Shown here in pieces: positions 20,443 through 30,986 of a stretch of DNA of 64,000 nucleotides. The notes under the pieces are model-generated. The model ran no database searches. It saw only the letters and a list, made by a program, of their open reading frames with translations, and had not been told where the DNA came from. Each line of letters starts with the position of its first letter. Position 1 is the first letter of the stretch. Both the position numbers and the translations under genes were made by a program. The stretch comes from Rhynchopus euleeides (lineage: Eukaryota > Euglenozoa > Diplonemea > Diplonemida > Diplonemidae), in assembly GCA_963210315.1 (NCBI GenBank), contig OY723279.1, positions 1,426,001 to 1,490,000 on the forward strand. Direction: 5' to 3'.

Positions 20443-20748
20443 GTGCGGCTGAGCGCCTTCTGGTGGATATTACCTTTCACGGGGGCAGTTCTACCATTGT
20501 GCGCACGTCTTGCAAGCGGTGTTGCTGCAACATCACGCGAGCGTGGCTCTGTGCTGCTTGCCGTCGAGGCGTTCCTCGTTGCCATCTACTACTGCGCAAG
20601 CTACGTCGATGCGCAGAACACCTCTGCCAGCGGCACCGCGTCTTGGATTGTGCGGGAGCTCCTCGGGTTTCTCAACGCACGCCTGTCGCATGCTATCTCC
20701 GACATGGACGAGGCAGCCTTCCTTTCCCTCCCCCGAGACAGAATATGA
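20443..20748 (+). pseudogene. Possible hAT transposase remnant
   Basis: This open frame of about 100 codons has no ATG. The stretch SYVDAQNTSASGTASWIVRELLGFLNARLS resembles in spacing the RYSNAQAP...AEVEELIDILQ region of the transposase at 60601-62665 and the YCDAQLG...TDIENVIEKV region near 50390-50470. The similarity is weak and by eye. It could also be an isolated exon of an unknown gene. Confidence 0.25.
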
Positions 20749-21268
20749 TTCCATTTGGAGTTGTGCTAACGGCGCAGTATATTTTCCTCTGCAGATCATG
20801 CATGACACAACACACCCGCAGCAGGAGAGGGGAAGTGCGAGGGGTGCTTGCCATCGTGCAGAGTGTCGTGCACCTGCCAAAATCAGATCCACACTTCCGC
20901 AGGCAATTTTCTATGTAGCCTCATGCAATGAGGAAAGGAGGAAATGGAACACGGAGAAAGCAGGCCCGATTTGAGTTTACGGCACGCGCAGTGTAACAAT
21001 GCAGAGAGCCACATCTCACCTCATCACAGGTCGAGGTGTGTGCGTTTCACCGCAACCTCTCCCCTCCCCATCCCCCCAGTGTTCAGTGACATGTGTCAGT
21101 GTTCCATTTCACGACACTCAGTGGAGGGGGAAAGTGTCGCTTGTCAGGAATCACTCAACCCCTGTGTGCTCCGCGCCCCTCTTCACCTTCCCAGGCAGGA
21201 GGGGGTGTGTGGAAGCGCCAAACGCATAAACAAGCGAGACGAGAGAGAGAGAGAGAACTTGTTTTGTA

Positions 21269-21378
21269 TTGGGGGTCTTCGCTACGGGGTGGTCGGCAGT
21301 GCATTTTGGTGCATTTCCTGTTGAATTGGCTGAAAAATGACGAAGATTGTCGAAGTTTGTCGACCAGCGAAGACCCCC
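21269..21378 (-). mobile_element. ~108-bp MITE with GGGGGTCTTCGCT termini, copy 2
   Basis: The orientation is opposite to the copies at 12969 and 22561 (its interior reads GCATTTTGGTGCATTTCCTG). The flanks are ATT on the left and ATT on the right, a clean 3-bp target-site duplication. Confidence 0.8.
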
Positions 21379-21535
21379 ATTGTGTTTGTTGCGTGAAGTC
21401 AGTTCAGGTGATGCTCGGGTGGGAAGCTAGGGCGGGGCAGTCACCGCGTGTAGCTCCCCGGCACCTCCTGCATACGCAGTGTGTGATATATGTGACGCAC
21501 AAAACAAGTTCTCTTCGCAACGCTACGCTATTGCG

Positions 21536-21540
<5 letters not shown>

Positions 21541-21580
<40 letters not shown>
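21541..21580. repeat. GA dinucleotide microsatellite
   Basis: About 19 uninterrupted GA units. A shorter GA tract is at 21240-21254, just left of the MITE at 21269. Confidence 0.9.
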
Positions 21581-22560
21581 CTGGCAGCGAACCCTTTGCA
21601 CAAACCCCAGTCGCATGCTGATAACGCCGTAAGCTGCCGAATAATATTATCGAACACGCATCCCCGATGATGAGAGAGGCCTTACTTTCACAACGACAGT
21701 GGTCGATTTTGGCCCGATTTCGTCAAAATGCAGGCCCCGTTTCTCTACTTTGCGACCGCTCCCTTCCCTGCACACTTGACGCCTGCTTGGTGGGAACCAC
21801 AGAGTGCCCATTGACGCCCGCCATAGCCATACTTTTCCCGCAGCACAACGCAGGCCAATCATACGACTAGATGTCGGACTCACAACCTGGTCAGCGCTGT
21901 GCTCATTATTCCTTCTACTCCTGCTTCACGAACCCATATATTTCTTGCAGTTACCTGGGACCCCCCGTGTCTCAGCCCCCCCCCTGGCCGAAAATGGCTT
22001 CCAGGGGGGCTGCGCCAGGCGCAGTGCGGCGATTCACAAGCTCCACCCTCTCCCGTTCCCGTGTTGAGTGTCATGTGTTCCAAGTGTTTCATTGCTGGTT
22101 TCGAGCGGCGAAGCCGAGCGAAAATCGCGGATCATCAAGAGAATCAGGAGAATGGACGGCTGAAAGCTATGTGATTAGCACCCACGCCACTTCCAAAGTG
22201 ACCCGTCTATCACAATTGCTGGACAGGGTGTTGACCATATAGCGACAAGGGTCGAACCTGTTTTTGATGACTGACACTGATTGGAGTGGCCTACTCCCCA
22301 GTGGACTGGGGGGCTTTGATTGACTTCTCCCCAGTTCAGACTCTGAAAGCGCCTGCTTTGATTGACTGGAGATCACACTAAGACCAGGTGTTCAGTGTGC
22401 ATCATCAAACGATTCACGTGTGTGGGCACCCAGCGATGCCCAGGCAGCACGTTTCCCCGCCCCCCCCCACAGGGGAGATTTACTTTTCCATTCCCTCTCG
22501 ACGATCAAACCCCCCCCCACAGGGGACACGGAGTACTCTTGTATTAGCATATACCCTTGT

Positions 22561-22668
22561 GGGGGTCTTCGCTGGTCGACATTCTTCGACAATCTTCGTC
22601 AGTTTTCAGCTAATTCAACAGGAAATGCACCAAAATGCACTGACGACCACCCCGTAGCGAAGACCCCC
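22561..22668 (+). mobile_element. ~108-bp MITE with GGGGGTCTTCGCT termini, copy 3
   Basis: It begins GGGGGTCTTCGCTGGTCGAC and ends CCGTAGCGAAGACCCCC. It is flanked by TGT on both sides (a 3-bp target duplication). The surroundings contain a repeated phrase, GTATTAGCATATACCCTTGT before it and GTATTTGCATATACTCTTGT after it. Confidence 0.8.
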
Positions 22669-22792
22669 TGTATTTGCATATACTCTTGTATTTGCCCCCC
22701 CCCCCCCCAGTAAAAGCCCCCCATTTTCCTCCAGGACCACGCCAACTTCCCCACCCCTATGGTCGGGCTCGCGCCCCCTCGGCACCGAAGCG

Positions 22793-24887
22793 ATGTCTAG
22801 CGCCGGGACACTGCTGGCCGAGGTGACCCTGAGCGAGTCAGGGTGCGCCTTCTCCCGCACCGTCTCCATACCTCAGGGCGCCGGGGTTGAAGAGTTCAAA
22901 CGCCGCGCGGAGGAAGCCTTCGGGCAGCGCCTCCAGCTGTCCTATGAGAAGCGCGTTCGCCGCAGGGGGCTCGGGCCTGCCCCTGCATCGGGGGGCACGC
23001 AGCTGAGCCGTGAGGTGCTGGAGCTGCTGGCGAAGTCGCGCCTCCCGCGCACCAGCCGGCATGTCATCGCCCTGACGGACAAAACATGGCAGGCCTTCCT
23101 CGCCACTGCATCGGAGAAGACTGGGCTGCGCTGCAGGGCCTGGACTGTATTCCAGGGCGGGTCACTCCTCAGCAGCGTGTCGCCGCAGCCCCGGGACCCC
23201 CTGGGGAGATCTGAGGCGCTGCCACAGGGGGCAGACGGGTCGCCTGGCCCTAGGGTGAAACGTATCGAAGTGCTCAAGAAGAAGCTCGCCTCGATGACGG
23301 CGCAGCAGCACCGTGTGGAGCGGCAGGCAATGCCCAGTGGGAAGAGTTCTCCAGATCTGTTCCGCACGCTGACCCGTGGGCAGGCCGACCAGACGGTGAC
23401 CCGTTTGTGGGAGCATGCGGCGATGCGGAACGCGAAGCGGCTGGAGGAGGACAGGGAGGAGGCTTCGCGGCTGGCGGCGAAGATGCGTCTGCCGCCGCGC
23501 CGCACAGAGAGGAGCGCCGCTGATGAGGCGATGGTGGAGCAGCTGCTGGAGGGCCCGATCATGAAGCGGCAGCAGATGGAGGAGGATCTGGAGGCCAAGT
23601 ATGAAGAGAGGTCGCCGCAGCCCCGCGGGATTGCGCAGCTGACGCCGCAGGAGATGTCGGTATGGAAGAGGGTGGGAGGGTGGGAGGGTGGCAGGTGGGG
23701 GATAATGGCATTTGGAACCGTTCAGCAGCGCAACCGCTCTCGGCGTGTCTTATGGGCGTTGATGTGTTTTGGCGCTTCTGCGCACGCGGAAAAGTTTCAA
23801 AAAAAAGGATTGCCGGGTTTCTTTTGTTTTGTTTGTGCAACCGGGCCGCCTTGTGTGTGCAACCCCGCCGCCTTGTGTGTGACCTCGCAGGAGGAGAAAC
23901 AGCAACGCGTACGAGGTTCAGCCTTCTCCTTTCCAGTAGGGTACAGCTGCAAGGGATCATCAAGCTGACATTGCCTGGGATCCTCCCAGGCAATGTCAGC
24001 GTTGCAACCGGTCATTTTTGTTTGTGCAACCTTCTGGTCACCTGCACGTTGGGGCGTGGAGTGTAGGTGAACAAAACATTGCTCCCACTGCAACCTTTTT
24101 CGATCTGAACGCTTTCCGTGAGCACGGTGCGTTTGTCACAAAAAAATGTTGCCGTGTATCTCCCTGTCACCCTGGGGGTTTGGTTATGCGTTTTGGCGCT
24201 TCCACACAGCACCTTGGATGGACAAAACCCCTCAACATCTGCCTCTCCGTTTTCCCTCAAGGCCTGCTTGCAGGGCCAAGGCAAAGGAGTGTCAATGGGA
24301 CAGATCAAGCTTGCTTATGAGTACCGACTCCAAACGTACCGTGGTACGGAAACCAGTCGGAAACATGTCTGCACCGTGCCATCGCGTGTTGTGTACAGTT
24401 CCTCCCCCGGAACCCAACAGGAAGCGGTGACTCGTCTTTACTCTGCAAGCGAGGTGATACAGCGGAAACACGACGAGGCCCGCAAGCGGGTGTACGGTGA
24501 GGCTGTTCAAGAGAAGAAGCTGTCGAAGGAAGGTCTCGCGACCCGAATCGAAAGCGTATGCATCGGGTGCAGGTGGGGCGGGAGGGTGTGCTGAGAAACG
24601 ACGGTTTAAAATCGGTTCCAATGTTTCACGGCCTAAGGTGCGGGGGTGGGTGGGGGTGGTGGGTGCGTGTCCCAGAAGGAGGTGCAGTGTGGCAAGATCA
24701 TTCGCTTTCTCTCTCCGTTGGTGCAAAGCCACACCGCACACAACAGCTTTACGACAAGGCCATCACCCGGAAGAAGGACAAAATCTCACGCATCGCCGAG
24801 GAACACTGCCCGCCGGCAGTGGTGTCAAAACGGCTGACAGCCAAGCAGATACAGGAGATGTCAGAACGGCTCGCGTCGAAGTCGTAG
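22793..24887 (+). CDS. RLY/RLW-motif repeat protein, five exons
   Basis: My model has exons 22793-23659, 23891-23908, 24421-24555, 24596-24637 and 24747-24887, all junctions in phase 0, giving 400 aa. Donors are GTATGG, GTACGA, GTATGC and GTGCGG. The protein has a basic N-terminal domain (about 1-150), then Lys/Arg/Glu-rich helical repeats keyed by L-(W/Y): VTRLWEHAAMRNAKR, VTRLYSASEVIQRKHDEA and LYDKAITRKKDKIS. The joined text QEMS-EEKQQR-EAVTRLY reads smoothly across the 18-nt second exon. Similar L-Y-x(n)-K/R repeats occur in conserved proteins of flagellates, often cytoskeletal or basal-body linked. I do not recognise a named family, and no catalytic motif is seen. The second intron contains a perfect 17-bp hairpin. 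The ATG follows CCGAAG, a plausible acceptor. Confidence 0.65.
23964..24000. repeat. Perfect 17-bp hairpin within an intron
   Basis: GCTGACATTGCCTGGGA, a 3-nt loop (TCC), and the exact complement TCCCAGGCAATGTCAGC. It lies inside the predicted 512-nt second intron of the RLY-repeat gene. It may be a hairpin RNA, a recent foldback duplication or a micro-element. Confidence 0.8.
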
Positions 24888-25615
24888 TCACATTGAATGC
24901 CAATTTGGGAGGGGAAGGGGGTCACTTCCGTGCCCACCACCCGCCCTGAAAGGCTGTTGTGGGGCTACTGTGCCTGCCATGTTACACACCACGCCACCGC
25001 CCCTACCGCCCCGAAAGCTATTTATTTGCTCTCTTCTGTGTTCCCCTGTGCGCTGTCTCTCCAAGCCTGCAGCAGACGGAGCCTCTGTCTCTCCCCACCC
25101 ACACCCACCGCAGCCCGATTTTTTTTGAGTCGGCAGAGTGTTGTGCAAACCCGGGTTCACCCAATGGGACACTTTCTGTTGTAGCTCTCGAGGAGGCAGC
25201 ACACCACGCAGCCACGCTCTCCTGCCATCCCACAGGACACAGCTGTGTATGATGACAACCTAACCCTACATTTGTTCTTACCGGCGCACCACACACCCTG
25301 TGCGACTCTGTCAACTGACTTCCCACTGACACTATCATCAGCGGTTATTGATATTCCAGCGCCGCCGGAATATCAATAACCAACCAAGCAGCCACACACC
25401 ACACTGCTGCGCCATGCGCTGTGCTCTCTGCCTCGACCCTTCACAACAGCACCCCGGCACACGCAGGTGGGGGGCATCAGGCAGCAGACACCGCACACCT
25501 CAGTGTGGCCTTGGAATGGCTTGCGGTCTGCGCTAAGTGGTACCCTAGAGACTAGGCCCCGGCACCTGTCCTGTGTGTGTGGCACGCCCGGTGGGTGGGT
25601 GGGGGTGTAGAAACA
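24888..25615. other. Intergenic region with perfect hairpin
   Basis: No gene is seen. A perfect inverted repeat lies at 25343-25381: GGTTATTGATATTCC, a 9-nt loop, GGAATATCAATAACC. It is AT-rich in a GC-rich setting. Confidence 0.5.
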
Positions 25616-28600
25616 ATGTCACGCATATTCGACTCGATGGTTCCGCTCAGCAACGGGACGGACACCAGCGGGTTCACGACGAAGAGTGACGGCATCACGT
25701 CTGTGCTCTACGGGGTATGGTGCGCAGCCTCGGGGGCAGCAGAGCCAAGTTTGTTTGCCAAAAGAAGATTTTCATGCATCACCCCCATCGCCCCCCCCCT
25801 CAAAACTCCGGCCCCTGCTGGCTGGTGACTTCCCCAATGTTCCACCAAGCCCTGCCGCCACCCCACCACACCACCCTTTGAACCCCACAGAACGTGCTGT
25901 TTACCTACGGCGGGTCCGTCACCGACAAGGTGTGGGGGCTGAACCTAGCAACACTGCGTTGGACACAGTACCAGTGTGCCGCCTGGATTCCCCTGGCGCG
26001 AACATACCACAGCGCAGCAGTCTACGGGCAGCACATGGTATGTGGCGGGCGGTTGGGGTGGGGGGGGGTGGAGCCGAACACATCATCAGTGTTGTGATAT
26101 TTCACGCAAAAAAGACAACCCCAAATAACATGACACGGGACGGGACGGGGAGGAGGGTGTGGGGTGTGGGGGGGCCCCAACACTCTCTTTCTGTGGGGTT
26201 CCCTTCTCCCTTCCGAACCCGGCAGAGGCTTTGCCTCTGGACCCCCCCACACCCCACACCACACCCCTCCTAAGGCTCCTTCCCGCCTTTACACCCCCCA
26301 CCCCCCCACACCCCCACCACACAGCTCGTCTACGGAGGCGTGCTAGAGGGAGGAGCCCAGGAGCCAGACAACTTCCCATACTACGAGCTCGACTTGGAGA
26401 CGTTCGAATGGATGCGCGTGCAGACCTTTGGGGAGTCACCCGGCCTGCGTGCCTACCACACCGCTGTGACCCACGGCAACAGCCTGCTGCTCCTGGGGGG
26501 CCAGGACCTGTCGCGGGGCCCGGAGCACGCTGTGACGGCGGGCGACATCCAGGTGGCTCGCGCGCAGGGTTTCTTCGACCTCTTCGTGCTGGACATCCCG
26601 TCGCGCACCTGGTCCCGCATTGCGATGGGGGATGGGGCGCCGATGCTGTGGGGCCACACCGCAGCCGTCTTTACAAACTACCTCCTGGTGTACGGCGGGT
26701 TCGACGTCACGCCCGAGCCCGAGAGCAGCGGGGTCGTCACCTCGTCGCCCGACGCCCCGCCGGGGTGCAGCCTCAACGAGAAGGTGTACATCCTCGACCT
26801 CACGACAAACGAGTGGCGCGCCTCCACGCCGCACCCCAGCTACCCACACCCCGTCCCGAGGTCCCTCCACGTCGCGGTTGTCGTCGGGGCGGAGATGCTG
26901 GTGTTCGGGGGGATGACGGTGGACGACACGGGTCGCGCCGTCAACATCAACGACGCCTGGGTGTGGGACATCGCCGTGGGGCGGTGGTCCCAGGTTGAGT
27001 TCTGCGCGCCCTACTGGCCCAGCAAGCGTCTGATCTGCGCGGTGCATCAGAACCGCCTCATGGTCTGCAGCGATCTGGCCACCATCCATGTCTTGGATTT
27101 CAACAACAAGCGGCGTGGCTGGGTGCGGCACGCAGCTGACCCAGCCCTGATGTTCGAAGAGCGGAAGCTCCCTGCATCCCCCTCAGTGCTGGAGCCGGTG
27201 CTGCGCCTGGGCGGCGCTGCCCCCGCAGCGGAGATCCCTGCGGAGCTGCCACCGCCGCAGCCCGCAGCAGCCCCACCGCCACCACAGCCGCCACCCCCAG
27301 AGGCAGCACCCCCCACGCCGGCTCCGCCGCCACCCGCCGCCGCTGCCGCTCCGCCCAGCCCCAGCCCCCCTACGCCTCTCCCGCAGACATCCCCGCCGAG
27401 GCCAGAGCAGACGCAGCCGCAGCCCCACCACCACCACCACCACCCGCCCCCCCAGGGCACGGTGCTGTATCACCCTCAGCAGCATCCCCTCCCGCAGCAG
27501 ATGTATCCTCAGCAGCAGCAGCAGCAGCAGCAGTATCCGGCTGCCCCTCCGGTGCGTCTGATTGCGTCCCCTGTGGTGCCCGGGGTTGCGCCGTTGCCGC
27601 CGGCGCCGGGTGTTGTGGAGGCACCGAGGTTTGTATATCCGCAGCAGCAGCAGCAGCAGCATCATCCGAGCCCCCGGGCTGTGAGGGCGCAGGAGGAGGC
27701 AGTGGCGAGGCAGCAGCAGCTGTTGGAGGATGCGCAGAGGGCGCAGCAGGATGAGTCGCTGCGGAAGCTCCGGAGGGAGATGGGCGGGCTGCGCGACGAG
27801 CTGCAGGAGCTGGAGGGGCTGAAGGAGAGGCTCAACACCTCCACCGCGGTGCGCAACGCGAACAGGGGGGGCGGGTCGGTGTCGCCGCACCGGGCGCACA
27901 GCACGTCGCACCCGCCGGTCCCCCTCGGGGATGACCCCGCGGGGGCTGCGCACCACCTGCAGGTCAACGCCCTGAAGACATACCTCGATAGGCTGCAGAG
28001 CCATCAAAAGTCGATCCTCCAGGAGCAGGAGAAAAGGCACGGGGATTACCTCGATGATTTAAACCGGACGCATGAGGAGCATGTCCGGATGTTGAAGGAA
28101 CGGGGGAGGAACCAGGTGACTGCGCAGCAGCAGCTGGAGGCGATAGCGCAGACAGCCGATGCGGAAGGGCAGCTGAGGGACCAGCTGGATACAGTCCGGA
28201 AGGCCTACGACACCATGCTGGACCTGCAGCGCGCCCCGGAGCCAGCCACAGAGGGGCCTGCCGTGCGGCGTGCCTACCCCGACGGTGCAGAGGGGATGGT
28301 CGACATGGTCTCCCGTCTCTCCCATATCCCCTCGCAGCCCGCGGGGCGCCCGGAGGGCTGGCAAGGATACCCCACAGGCGGAGGCGTGCCAAGCCCAGGG
28401 CGCGGTGGCGGTGGTGGTGCCATGTTCCCCACTGCGGGGGGTCTGGGGGGGGTGGGAGGTGCTGGCTATCCGTATCCAAACCAGGCCCCGTTGCGCGGAG
28501 GGTCCGTTGTGGCGTCGGGGTCGCCTGTGGGGCAGTTTGGGGTGCTGCCCGGTGGGGTTGGGCTGCCCAGCCCGTCGAGGGCTGGGCTGGGTGCTGCGGT

Positions 28601-29195
28601 GCTGCCGAACACGCTGAACACCCCTGCGTTTGCGACACTCCCCGGGCAGCCCGCGATTCCAAACCCGATGCTGGAGGTGCTGGGGAGAACGGCGGTGGGG
28701 GGGGCGTTCCCTACACCGCAGAGGCAGCCGCAGCAGCAGCAGCAGCAGCCGCCGCAGCAACAGCAGCAACACGGAGGAGGTGGCTATATGGGAGGGGAAC
28801 CCCCTGTGCCTCCAGAGCTGACCGAAAGGAAGGCGGAACACATCGAAGGTCTCCGTGGGAGGTTGCTCGCAATGGAGAACACCGTGACTGCACCGCCTCT
28901 GTGGGGGAGGCAAGGAGGCGGTGGTGGTGGTGGCGGTGGAGGCCACCTCAGCCCGACGCGCGGTGGTGTTGGAGGTGGGGGCTACCCCGGCGGTGTTGGT
29001 GCCGCGTCTGCGGCGTCGTCCAGCCCGGGGGCCTACTGGGATAAGCTGAAGGGGATTCTCGGGGATGACTTCGTGGCGATCGGGGGGGATGAAGGGCCTG
29101 GTGCCCTCGGGAATCTGCTGTCGCCGTCGCATTCGGGGTCCCCGCTGCCCAGAGGGGATGCTTCGTTGGAGGCTGACGGGGTCAGGATGGTGTGA
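25616..29195 (+). CDS. Kelch-repeat protein with coiled coils and Q/P/G-rich regions, three exons
   Basis: Exons 25616-25714, 25891-26037 and 26325-29195 join in phase 0 (donors GTATGG and GTATGT; acceptors CCCACAG and CACACAG), giving 1,038 aa. The ATG sits in AAACAATG after GTGTAG, a likely trans-splice acceptor. Kelch blades occupy about residues 30-320: VLFTYGGSVTDKVWGLNL, ARTYHSAAVYG, LVYGG, LRAYHTAVTHGNSLLLLGG, WGHTAAVFTNYLLVYGGF, AEMLVFGGMTVDD. A Pro-rich stretch (about 385-465), His and Gln runs, a coiled coil (about 537-590), a second long coiled coil (about 626-720) and a Gly-rich tail with Q runs follow. It is probably a cytosolic scaffold built on a beta-propeller; partners are unknown. 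It lies directly upstream of the giant glucan-synthase gene on the same strand. Confidence 0.9.
25715..25890 (+). other. Intron 1 of the kelch gene
   Basis: 176 nt, GTATGG...CCCCACAG, phase 0. It joins VLYG to NVLFTYGG. It contains in-frame stop codons when read through. Confidence 0.8.
26038..26324 (+). other. Intron 2 of the kelch gene
   Basis: 287 nt, GTATGT...CACCACACAG, phase 0. It joins VYGQHM to LVYGGVLEGG and completes a kelch blade. Confidence 0.85.
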
Positions 29196-30986
29196 GGTGG
29201 AAATCTCTTGCTGCAGCTCTGTTGTCAGTGCATCTGCCTTTCGTTCTGCAGACTTAACACCGTCGCCTCCCCCACCCCGCACAAGGTTGGTTGAGGAAAG
29301 AAGACAAATCCCTCGTGTTGTGTTGCGGCAAAAATACAGCTGGGAGTCGTGCAGGATCATTCGTGAAGAAATACGAAAGGTAAACTAGAAAGCGTTTTTC
29401 GTTGGTCGCACAAAAGAAAGTCTCCCCCCCATAAAAAAAAAGGCATGGCACGCTGCGAACAACAGGCCTGGCCCAGCCCGCAACCTGCGATGTCAATAGA
29501 TGCCATGCAATAAGCAATGTCTAATAGAGATTGAAACTCGGGATCCCCAGCAGTGAATCCCCACCCCCCCCCCCCCCCAACCCCATCCCATCCCATCCGT
29601 TGCTATTACTTTTCCCGATCATCTGCTTCCCCTTCCCCCCCCCCCTCCCCTCTCAAGCACGCAAGAAGGTGCTGGGAGACTTACTTTTCCATTCACTCTC
29701 GACGATCAAACCCCCCCCCCCCTCCCCTCTCGCGGGTCTTTTGTGATATTTTTTGAGGTTTGCCTCTGCCCCCCCGGCAAAGGCATCCAGCAAGATACCC
29801 CTCTTCCACCTCCTCCCACGCACCGCCATTCCCCCCCTCACCCCCCCCCCCCTTACCTTACCCCACCCGATGTATTTAGATGTGTGTTTTGTTTATGTGT
29901 GCGATTGCCGTCGCTGTGAGATGACATGAAACCGCCCCCCTGCTTCTTGTTCACGCCTGTTGTCAGCCTCTTGTGGAAGAACGGCTGTATTTTTCGCACT
30001 AAAAAACGAGACAGAGGCATCCCTGTGGCAGCCGGTTGGGTTATGGCCGCCGGTATCCCTCCTGCGCGACAATGCGCCTCTCAGGGGAACCGTTCGTACA
30101 AACAGAACCACAACCCCACACCTCCACAGCAAAGGCCGCTGAGTGTTGCTCTTTGGTTTGTAACTTTCCCCAAAAAAAAATAGGACACGGAGACAAGCGG
30201 TGCTGACATGTGTTGGGTTGGACGTCCTGCAAAATCCCCTGGCCATGCTTCGCGGCGTGCGCATCGTATGGCGGAGGGATCGCTCGCTATCACTTCAGGA
30301 CAGAGTGGTGGCAGGAGGAAAGGAGGGTGCGGGCATAAACGTGAGGAAGCCCCCGAAGGTCGAAGGGGGTGGGAAACGAGTATATCCCAGACGTGTATAT
30401 GCGAAGTTGGAAGATGGAAACAGGGCGGAAGACAGACAGACAGACAGACAGGTATCGCACAGCCGAGCCGAACTCTTTTTTTCCCTCTCTCTCTGCGTTT
30501 GCTGCATCCAGCCCTTCATTACGCACACTTGTGAGCAGCAAATGTCACTCCACCACAGCCAAACGTGCTCCGCACACCACTAGCCTCCCCCATCACAGGA
30601 GTTGAGGTTTTGTGTGTGGAAGCGTCGACGCATCACAAACAAAATACGAGTAAAGAGCGGCTGTACTGGAGTGACATTTTCTGCCACGCACGCACACACC
30701 CCACCACCACCACCACCCACGCCCCGCAGAACCCCTGACCCTGGTGACACCCCCCGGGTTACACAGGCGGAGGAGGGGCGGGGGGGGGGGGGGGTCCTTC
30801 TCGTAGGGAGGGGGAAGGGGGAGGGAACTGCCGCCCATTTTTTTTGGGCATTTCCTTCCCCCACCGCTCCGCTCCCTCATCCCCCCCACCCCCCCACCCC
30901 CGACCCCCAGCCTCACACTGCTGGGGTATCTTTTTGTGTGAGCCTGGCCTGAGCTTTCTCACTTCTCTCAGCCCCGGGGGGAGGGA
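29196..30986. other. Intergenic region before the giant gene
   Basis: I see no gene. It holds C-rich runs (29560-29580, 29710-29722), a GACA microsatellite near 30430-30451, and at about 30611-30676 a segment related to 55908-55985 (GAAGCGTC-ACGCATC-ACAAACAAAATAC). The last bases before the next ATG form a pyrimidine-rich tract, CTCACTTCTCTCAG, ending at 30971, followed by a 15-nt leader: a good trans-splice acceptor. Confidence 0.55.

Noticed and set aside
22793-24320. Read-through model joining exon 1 to the frames up to 24320
   Set aside because: Beyond 23659 the translation becomes low complexity and then unlike the helical repeats. A GTATGG donor at 23660 and the CGCAG and CAACAG acceptors give a better protein.
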